Shown: positions 55,532 to 64,000 of the stretch, in pieces
Layout: every line of letters starts with the position of its first letter
Numbering within the stretch: position 1 is the stretch's first letter
Assembly: GCF_958979055.1 (NCBI RefSeq)
Contig: NC_084894.1
Location: 25,559,116-25,623,115 of the forward strand
Length of the DNA stretch: 64,000 bases
Reading direction: 5' to 3'
Source of the DNA: Alnus glutinosa
Taxonomy: Eukaryota; Streptophyta; Magnoliopsida; Fagales; Betulaceae
Notes under the pieces: generated by a model
The model's input: the letters and a program-made list of their open reading frames with translations, nothing else
Told to the model about the DNA's origin: nothing
Database searches by the model: none
Position numbers and translations under genes: made by a program

Positions 55532-58470
55532 TCATCTGAGAGTCCCCAAAGGCCTTTTATATGTGTACCATTTGGCAATGAAGAGAAAAGCTCCCAAGTT
55601 CAGGACACTCAGAACGGCCAAGAGCCAAAAGAAATAATCAATATGACCATAATTCAGATTGTCTGGTATCCATCCAAGCTTCCCGTGCCTTGTACTCACG
55701 GTGGTAACAATGGTTACAAGCAGAGAGCTCAAGTAGTTCCCCAGTGCCACGGTGGTGAGTTGGAGAGCAGCGCACAGACTCTTCATGGCATCAGGTGCTT
55801 GCTCATAAAAAAACTCTAACTGTCCAATGAATATGAAAACTTCAGCGCACCCTATGAAGAAATACTGAGGAACTTGCCAAAATATGGACATGGGCATGTG
55901 CTTAAGTTCATAGTAGTTGTGCCTTTTAACCATTCTAAGTCTTACAAGTTCCAAAACTCCTGCAGATAGCATGGAAAAAATGGATATGAAGAGGCCAATG
56001 CCCATCCTCTGGAGTTGAGTTAGGCCATTTTTATGACCTGTAAATTTTCTAGCTAATGGGACAATGATTCGATCATAGATTGGGACCCAAAAAAGGACAC
56101 TAAGGGTGTTAAAGATTGACAGAGATGCAGGTGGGATCTCGAAGGAAGAGGAACCAACGCGAATATCCATTATGGCGCCTTGCAATAGAAATAAGGTGCT
56201 CATCTGACTGGAGACAGTGCAAAAGATGATACCTGTGACCCATATAGGAAGCAATCGTATAATAGCTTTCAGCTCCTCAACTTGGGTAACTGTGCAAAGT
56301 CTCCATGGGTCTACTGAGCCCTTAACATGATCTGTTTGCACCAACACTGCCGCTTTGTCAAAGAAACTGAAGCAACAATGTAAGGATTCAGAATAAGTCA
56401 GGGAATGCTAACAAAAGTGAAAACATAACCGCCCAACATAAGAAAAGAAACTCTCCTGGTTTGGATGTTTGATGGTTGGTTGCTCCTCTGTGAGCTGTGT
56501 TTGTTGGGTGTTATGATTTTAATTTTGTTCTAGCATTTTAGCTGGAGTGTTTGTAAGGTTGAGTTTCTTGAATGGAATTATCCATTCATCTAAAAAAAAA
56601 GAAAAGAAAAGAAACTCTCTCTTACATTTATACAAAATCATTGCATGTGGGCTGTTATAGTTTGATTTAGAAGAATTGGATTGTTGCGAGACTTTCACGA
56701 ACCATGAAAAATACTACTCACATCTGTGCTATTATTCTAAAAGGACTAGTTAAGTTACAATTGAAGTTCTCTGGTATCACTTGCAAAGCCCAATATCATC
56801 TAGTAAGGAACCAATGAGAGACTTAACACCCATATAACACATTCACAATCCATCCACAACCAACTTTCTAGGATAGCACATGGACATGAAATCCTTTCAT
56901 TTTGTTTCTCATAGCAATGGGATGGTTATTGTAAATTTAAAGCACTAAATGATTATTACATTATAGATATAGAATTTCGGATTCCTATGCTTTTATCTTT
57001 CCTTCTTCTTTCTGTTTGGTTTCGGAGATAGAATGAAAAACTGAGAATTGTTCATTAAGAAATGTTACTTTGGTTGCCTAATGAATTAGGATTAAATCCT
57101 GTTAAATAAAGCGTCAACTTGATTTTGCTCCTAACTCCTAAGGTTTGCAAACCCTGGTGGATGGGTGGTCCTTCTACCCTAGGATACAACCACAAAGGTG
57201 CGGAGAACTGATTTCTTTATCCTTGCATATTGACTATCATCAATAAGCCAAGCTTTTCAGTGTAGAATATAACCTGAAATCTTTTGTATGATCAATCTTG
57301 CGGCTTCCTTTGATAGCAGATTCTGCATCCGTAGTCTCATACAAAATGGACTTGTCAGCTGGTACTTCAGCCTGGCATTTTCTCAAGGATGCCACGATCA
57401 CCTGACAGATGCGTGTCGGAGGGCTACCTCCAGGTTTCTGGTTCCGATACAACCGAGTACCTGAAAAGAAACTCAATACAGCAATTGCCATGGCCACTGC
57501 AGGGATGCCAAAGCCCCATCCCCAACCCACATTGTCTTGTATCCAAACCAGCAAAGAACCAGCAATAAGAGAGCCGATATTGATCGAGAAATAGAACCAA
57601 TTGAAGAAAGAAGCTTTGTGTTTCTTCTCAACCTTATCAGTATCATCAAATTGATCTGCTCCATAGGATGAGACACAAGGCTTAATCCCACCAGTTCCCA
57701 ATGCAATCAGGTAAAGTGCTAGAAAGCACACTGCAGCTTGTGTATCTGTTGCATGGCAATTATCTTCTCCATGACACGTTGGCTTTAGGCCAGAGACCGT
57801 TGCTGACAGTGTCAAAAGTGTCATCCCCTAGGTAAAATAGAAAAAAGATTTCATCAATGAGCAAGAACACGAAATTCAAAGACAAGCATTCTCTGAAACT
57901 CAGGTCAAACTTTTGGAGAATCAGAATTATACATGATTGTTAGCCTGCATAATGTTGACGAAAGAAAGGGTATTGAACTCAGAACATGGTTCATTATTCA
58001 TAACTAGCTCATATGCGCGAGATTTTTCATTATAATTTAATTTCAGAATTTAAACACATTTTCATCATACTTTTTATTATAAGTTAAAAAATGCTTATAA
58101 AAAAAATTATCACATATCTTTCAATAAAAAGACAATAAAGGTTAAGACCCTTAATTTTATTTTAACCCAAAAAAAGTAAAACTTTTTAAAATATTTGTTC
58201 ACATAGGTGTAGTTTATAACGAAAAGAAGTATAAAAATAAAAAATAAAAATAATAGCAAAAAGAAAATATAAATTCCAAATATTAATACAACATATGTAC
58301 TGTAGTTTTTTCAATGGTCAAGATGGTGTTATAATTTTTTACAACACCTAAGCCAAATCCTACAAAATTAAACAAAATTTTTCACTCAACATTTAATGCA
58401 ATCAAATAAATCCTCTCACATCACGTTCAATGCTTAATCAAATAACTTTTTGCCTTATTTTGCTTTCAAA

Positions 58471-58508
<38 letters not shown>

Positions 58509-61080
58509 TTAAAAAAAAATTGAGTGAATCATAAAAAAATAAAAATAAAAATAAAACAATAAAACAATAAACATTCAAATATACTAAAAAATAAGACCCT
58601 TAATTTTGTTTTTAATCCACGTAACTTTAAACATGTTAAAATCTTTGTTCACACATAAGTAGTTTAAAATGAAAGGAATTATAAAGAAAAAAAAAAAAAA
58701 AAAAGAGGCAAAAAGAAAACATGTAGATTATGATTATCAAAGCATCAATAAAAATACATAGCAACCTAAACAAAATGGCTGAAAATCGAGTAAATCATAC
58801 AAACGAAAACAAAAATATTCCATAAAACATTCAAATGAACTAAAAAATAAGACACTTAATTTTAGTTTAATCCATATAAATTAAAACATGTTAAAATCTT
58901 TGTGCTCATATGGATAGTTTATAATGAAAAAGAAGTATAAAGAAGAAAACATGGTTTAATCTAATTATCAAAGCATTAATAAAAAATTAGCAGGAATCTA
59001 TGATATTGTTAGTGTGATATCTATTATATTTAAATATAAATAAAACTCAAGTAATTATAAGCATTTAAAAAAAATACTGAACAAACTAAACAAAATATTT
59101 TTTTACGAATACAAAATAAAACAAAATCATTCATTAAACATTTAACGCGATCAAATAAATCCTCACATCATGTTCAATGTTTAATATCTCTTTGGTTATG
59201 TTTCAAAAGTATTTAAATTCCTTTTATGCACAACAATCAAATAAATTTTTGTCTTGTTTTGCTTTCACAAGCATAAAAACACTTTCAAAAAAATGGCTAA
59301 AAATGAAGAAAATCACATAAACGGGGAAAAAAAAATCAGGAAAACATAAGAATCTGTTTAAATCTTTGTTCTCATAGGTATACATAGTTTAAAATGAAAA
59401 GTGTAAAGAAGAAAAATATCAAGAAAAATATAAAGTTTAATCTAAATATCAAAGCATTAATACAAAATTAGTAGGAATCTTTGTGTAATACCTATTATAT
59501 TTCAATAATTTTGAACATTAGGGAAAAAAAAAATACAAAGAAAAATAAACATTTTTTATGAAAATTTATTCCCATAGGTAGATATGGTTGAAATGAAAAG
59601 TATAAAGAAAAAAAAAAACAAAAGAATATCTAGATTCTAATTATAAAAGTGCATAAAACACAAAGTCCTTCAACCTCCACAAAACCATTAAAAAAAAAAA
59701 AAACTGAAGAAGAAGAAGAAGAAGAAAAGAAAAGAAAGAAAGCAAAGTCCTTCAAAAAAACAAAACAAAATAAAATTATGTACTTCAACACTCTGTTTTT
59801 CTCTTGAATATTACTGCTGGAAGGTCTTTGTTTCACGATTCAAGATGTTTCAAACCCGAAAAAGAGAGCTATAAATAACCAATCTAAGAGAGTAATATGA
59901 CTTTCAGCTTGCTTGTGCGGTTTCTTTAGAATTAATGCATGCAATACCTATATGGTCAATTATGGGTAGTTAATGTAGTACGTTTTTAGTTTTAAATTTT
60001 GTCTCTCTTTAATTTTTGAGAATTGTAAATTCTGAAACCATAATATTATACATTAAAATTTTGAATTTAATGAAATCTCATGTGGGTGTAGTTTAGAATG
60101 AAAAAAAGTATGAAGAAGAAAAATAGTAAGAAGAAAACCATGATTTTGATTATCAAAGCATAAAATAGAAAATTAGCATGAATTTTTTTTTTTCATTTTT
60201 TATTGTCGATGTGATACCTATTATATTTCAATCCTATATAATTCTGAACATTCGAAAAAGCAAATGAACAAAAAATAAAATCAAAATAAAAATAAAATCT
60301 CATAACATTCAAATAAAGAATTGCTCAACCAAAAATTTTACAAACAAAACGGAAACATATTTAGATTTCAACCAAAAATATAAATCATTAATTGAGAGAG
60401 AGAGACTACTTGCATCATTAATAGAGAGATATATATATATATATTAAATAGACCGTTTTAGTCACTAAAAAGTATGGGTTCATGCCACATATTACTATTC
60501 TACGCAATTCTAAGGAAGAACTCGGCTTATATATATATATATATAACCAATCTAAGAGAGTAATATGATTTTTCAGCTCACTTGTACTGTTTCTTTAGAA
60601 TTAATGCATGCAATACCGATATGGTCAACTACGAGTAGTTAATGTAGCACGTTCTTAGTTTTAAATTTTGTCTCTCTATAATTCTGAAGAATCATAAATT
60701 CTAAAACCATAATATTATACATTAAATTTTTGAATTTAATGAAATCTCATGTGGGTGTAGTTTAGAATGAAAATAAGTATGAAGAAGAAAAATAGCAAGA
60801 AGAAAACCATGATTTTGATTATCAAAACATAAAATAGAAAATTAGCAGGAATTTTTTTTATTTTATCGATGTGATACCTGTTAAATTTCAATCCTATATA
60901 ATTTTGAATATTTGAAAAGGCAAACAAACGAAAAAAAAAAATTAAAATTAAAATTAAAATAAAATCTCATAACATTCAAATGAAGAATTGCTCAACCAAA
61001 AATTTTACAAACAAATATTTAGATTTCAACCAAAAATATAAATCATTAATTGAAAGAGAGAGACTACTTGTATCATTAAT

Positions 61081-61111
<31 letters not shown>

Positions 61112-61899
61112 GACATATTAAATAGACCGGATCAATTTTACTTAAAAGACCGGTTTAGTCACTAAAAAGTATGGGTTCATACCACGTGTCACCATTCTAC
61201 GCAATTCTAAGGAAGAACTCGGCTTATATATATATATAACCAATCTAAGAGAGTAGTATGATTTTTCAACTCACTTGTACGGTTTCTTTAGAATTAATGC
61301 ATGCAATACCGATATGGTCAATTACGGGTAGTTAATATAGTACGTTCTTAGTTTTAAATTTTGTCTCTCTATAATTCTGAAGAATCATAAATTCTGAAAC
61401 CATAATATTATACATTAAAATTTTGAACTTAATGAAATCTCATGTAGGTGTAGTTTAGAATGAAAATAAGTAAGTATGAAGAAGAAAAATAGCAAGAAGA
61501 AAACCATGATTTTGATTATCAAAGCATAAAATAGAAAATTAACATATATTTTTTTTTATTCTCGATGTGATACCTATTAAATTTCAATTATATATAATTC
61601 TGAATATTTGAAAAAGCAAATGAACGAAAAAAATAAAAAATAAAATAAAAATAAAATCTCATAACATTCAAATGAAGAATTGCTTAACTAAATTTTTTTA
61701 AAACAAAATAGAAACACATTCAGATTTCAACCAAAAATATAAATCATTAATTGAGAGAGAGAGAGAGAGAGACATTAAATAGACCGATTCAATTTTATTT
61801 AAAAGACTGGTTCAGTACTTAAAAGACCAGTTTAATTACTAAAAAGTATGGGTTCATGTCACGTGTCACCATTCTATGCAATTCTAAAGAAGAACTCCG

Positions 61900-61949
<50 letters not shown>

Positions 61950-62709
61950 ATGATTTCAGATGCCCCATAATGGAGTAATGAACTTAGAATGTGCTTCATT
62001 AGTTTGACTCTTAGGTACACATGAGCTACCAAGTTAAAGAAGTTTCAGGTTAATCAAACTCACAATAACATAGACGATGGAGAAATAGAAAATAGTCCAA
62101 TATCTTCCAAGATAGGCATCAGCCAAAAATGCCCCAATCAGTGGGGTGATGTAGCATGTTCCACTCCAATCTGCTACATTTTTACTAGCAGTGGCATTTG
62201 GCTGATGGAGTCGCTTGGTAAAGTAGAGCACCAGGTTGGAGCTCATCCCATAGAACGCCAATCTTTCACAACATTCATTTCCTGTTTATGAAAGCCGAAA
62301 GTGATAAAAGTTGATTATTTCCATAACCATATTCCACTTAGTTGTACAAGTGCGATCAGGTGTACTTATAACTTTTATTACTTCTTACAAATTAATGTGA
62401 TAATTTACGTGATACTCACCACGTTATCTACAGTTTATATAATACTTACCACATTTACAAATTGATGTAATAATCCACGTGACACTTACTACATCAACCA
62501 CTAAAATATGATTGGTCACGTAGCATTCTACGTGACACTCATTTCCATTAAATATGTGCTTCAATACCCTCCAAGCATTTCCAAATTGTATTAGGAAATG
62601 GATTACACAAGTACGTACCTAGAATATAAGGGCAGGCCTTCCAGGTTCCAGTTTTACTTTTATCAGCATGATTACCACGGTAATCTACCGTCCCATCTTT
62701 CGTGTACAT
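55532..62709 (-). CDS. NPF/PTR (POT family) transporter, copy C (start codon lost, long intron)
   Basis: Exons 3 and 4 (57274-57827, 55532-56366) and exon 2 (62064-62281) have the same lengths and signatures as in the other copies, with [17 protein letters not shown] and [13 protein letters not shown]. Exon 1 keeps its donor at 62619, but the ATG of copies A and B is gone: the codons before [10 protein letters not shown] read LLGNLLV, following unrelated upstream DNA. The first in-frame ATG is the old Met6 at 62709, which would still give 565 aa, losing five residues. About 360 bp of promoter-proximal sequence present in copy A is missing. Intron 2, about 300 bp in the sisters, is 4.2 kb here because of the Helitron-like insertion. 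The frame is otherwise intact. Either a silenced recent pseudogene or a gene with a new promoter. Confidence 0.8.
56456..56603 (+). mobile_element. Short poly(A) retroposon (LINE end or SINE)
   Basis: A 148-bp insert in intron 3 of copy C, starting CTGGTTTGGATGTTTGATGG, with TTGAATGGAATTATCCATTC before an A-rich tail. It lies between two copies of AAGAAAAGAAACTCTC (56440-56455, 56604-56619), a 16-bp target duplication. Copy A lacks it at the same position. Class: a 5'-truncated LINE or a SINE; no coding part is left. Confidence 0.8.
56640..56885. repeat. Dispersed repeat in intron 3 of NPF copy C
   Basis: Counterpart of 44460-44720; shares GGGCTGTTATAGT and CCATATAACACATTCACAAT. Confidence 0.55.
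58120..59520. repeat. Older diverged repeats inside the Helitron-like element
   Basis: The phrases AAGACCCTTAATTTTATTTT...TTAAAATCTTTGTTCACA (about 58150, 58600, 58850) and ATTATCAAAGCATTAATA...ATTAGCAGGAATCT (about 58960, 59445) recur at irregular spacing. They resemble parts of the better-preserved units at 59877-61951. Confidence 0.6.
59877..61951. repeat. Tandem repeat of about 0.7 kb, three units
   Basis: Units start at 59877, 60545 and 61238 with AACCAATCTAAGAGAGTA and run to 60544, 61237 and 61951. Each contains TTAATGCATGCAATACC, AATGAAATCTCATGT(G/A)GGTG, AAAATTTT(A)CAAAC and GGTTCATNNCACGTGTCACC, and finishes with an (AT)n run. Unit lengths are about 668, 693 and 714. The units differ by scattered substitutions; the second carries a (GACA)n run at 61087-61113. 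The third ends at the Helitron-like border. Confidence 0.88.
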
Positions 62710-64000
62710 ATCATCTTCGGCAACCAGAAGATTACCAAGAAGCCCCAACGTACAATCTGATACATAATCACAAAGGTCAAGAATATATACAAGCAATGAA
62801 AGAAACTCTCAATGGTGTTAGGGAGATAATCACCCAGGAAAGTTTGTGAGGCCTTGATATAACATGTTGAAACACCACCTTAACCCTAAAGCGTAAGGTT
62901 TGGATCTTCTTTTTTGATATTTTTATATTCAATATGGGAGAGGGGAAAAGAGGAATCTCCTTATGTTATATTCATTTGTTTTTGTGATACTGTCCAGTGT
63001 GAGACTAAAAACTCTTTTTTTTTTAGTAATGCTATGCACTGCATTTTTATTTTACTTTGCTGATGCTAACTGGCAAGTGACTCTTAGATTATATATATAT
63101 AAATGGTTGATTTGCAATTCCATGTAGCAAAGTGAGATAAAAGCATGGTGTATAACATTTATTTATTTGTTTCTAATCTAAATACGCACATATTTAAACT
63201 CTGACAGTTGATGAGACTAAAAATTACTGACCAAATTTCATGACATAGAGACATATTATTCATTTGTTCTTTCTTTATATAAAGGAAATTATGCTTCTAC
63301 TGTAACTAATTTATAGGAGCAGAAATTGAACAGTGAAAAACACACCACAGGCACAAAAAAGAACATAGTAGGATGAGGGGAAAACATCAACCTGGTGATT
63401 CACAGTTCATTATATGTATCCAGACAAGCAGTAGCCGTCTCAAGAACAGAAGAAGAGCAGTAGAGCGAGAGAGAGAGAGAGAGGAATTTGCTCATATACA
63501 CACCACAGACACTACAATTCAGGATGACGGTCAAAGCCACGTGACGTGGAGTTATGGGCACAAAGTATTATTATCTACTCTTCCGATGGTTTGAACTTTT
63601 GTGCTCTTCATCTGTGGCTGCCATTCTTTCAAACTAGGACTCAGAGAGAGTTTGGTGAGTCATCACTCATCAGCCACTCATGAAAGTCAACAATGGGGTA
63701 TAGCAAAACCCAATAGTCTCTCGTTACCACATATGTAACGACCTAAGAAAAAAGTTAGGCACATCTACGCTATCATTCTAAAAAAATTAGCAATTTAAAT
63801 TTTTTTTAAAATTTCTTATAAAGCAAAGTTTCACCTAATAACTAGGCAATGTGAAATTTAGCACTTATGACTATTTTTATAAACCACCCACTTTATATGA
63901 GTTACTTATCTTTTCAATATAAGATCGGAGTGTTACAAAAAAGTAGTCTAAAATTTAAAGATGGATCTTTTGTTCTGACTTGAAAATAAGTAAAGGGGAT
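62710..64000. other. Upstream flank of NPF copy C
   Basis: No gene seen. 62722-62760 is novel filler at the deletion junction. From about 62760 it matches copy A upstream sequence (from about 46790). 63740-63940 is a diverged copy of the dispersed repeat found in introns 3. The window ends inside the spacer. Confidence 0.55.
63300..63720. repeat. Conserved upstream block of NPF unit (copy C)
   Basis: Counterpart of 47281-47640 and 53340-53745, including the (GA)n run near 63465-63483. Confidence 0.75.

Larger units (their letters stand above)
58004..61951 (-). mobile_element. Non-autonomous Helitron-like element in NPF intron 2
   Basis: A 3,948-bp insertion. The empty site in copy B reads CATTATTCATAATTTCAGATG near 52520-52540. 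Here CATTATTCATAA is followed by the insert and then TTTCAGATG. On the minus strand the insert begins TCATATCATATATATATA right after a host A and ends GCGCATATGAGCTAG right before a host T, with no target duplication. That is the Helitron rule (5' TC, 3' CTRR, A|T target). A short CTC..GAG stem precedes the CTAG end but is weak. No Rep/helicase frame exists. Most of the interior is tandemly repeated AT-rich modules. Confidence 0.75.

Noticed and set aside
61905-61944. (AT)n microsatellite as a separate feature
   Set aside because: It is the terminal part of the Helitron-like 5' end and of each 0.7-kb repeat unit, so it is described there.
62548-62796. N-terminal extension of NPF copy C reading LLVYILDLCDYVSD...
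   Set aside because: The frame is open but begins with TTG and has no ATG before Met6; it is leftover upstream DNA, not a demonstrated new N-terminus.

Overview
The window is plant nuclear DNA, from a dicot and probably a woody one. Genes are sparse, spliced and AT-rich, with GT..AG introns. They lie among LTR retrotransposons, LINE remnants, MITEs and a Helitron. I cannot name the species; nothing here is bacterial.

Layout. (1) 1-29.9 kb: a broken fragment of a C2H2 zinc-finger/PARP-like gene, then a direct tandem duplication of a three-exon ACOT13-like acyl-CoA thioesterase gene on the minus strand. The first copy (exons between 2225 and 4618) is intact, 158 aa. The second copy (7076-28460) has a stop at codon 27, a frameshift in exon 3, and a stack of insertions. 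These are a 10.9-kb Tat-lineage Ty3/gypsy element inside exon 3 (7219-18131, duplicated target AACTC) and, in intron 1, a LINE-like retroposon (19254-26978) that itself holds a 6.66-kb Copia element (19378-26041, target GTCTG), plus a long-TIR MITE. Comparing the two copies gives exact empty sites for several insertions. (2) 30-35.5 kb: gene-free, AT-rich, full of MITEs, including one MITE nested in another with both 9-bp target duplications readable. (3) 35.5-42 kb: an intact single-exon OCTOPUS-like (DUF740) gene on the plus strand, a decayed LINE reverse transcriptase, and a two-exon minus-strand gene for a 162-aa single-pass membrane protein I do not recognise. (4) 43.5-64 kb: three tandem minus-strand NPF/PTR (POT family, NPF8-like) transporter genes, each with four coding exons of the same lengths. 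Copies A and B encode 570 aa. Copy C has lost its normal ATG and promoter-proximal DNA in a deletion, and its intron 2 is stretched by a 3.9-kb Helitron-like insertion with internal tandem repeats.

The Ty3/gypsy element has a broken gag-pol: four nonsense codons, all explicable as C-to-T changes, and one frameshift. Yet between pol and the 3' LTR it keeps an antisense two-exon reading frame of about 900 codons with its own TATA box. The Copia element shows the opposite conflict: its two LTRs differ at about 4 of 480 positions, but its coding region is dead, as expected if a defective copy was mobilised in trans. These two, the Helitron and the nested MITEs are the most rewarding parts. I saw no RNA gene, CRISPR array or sequence resembling an integrated virus.
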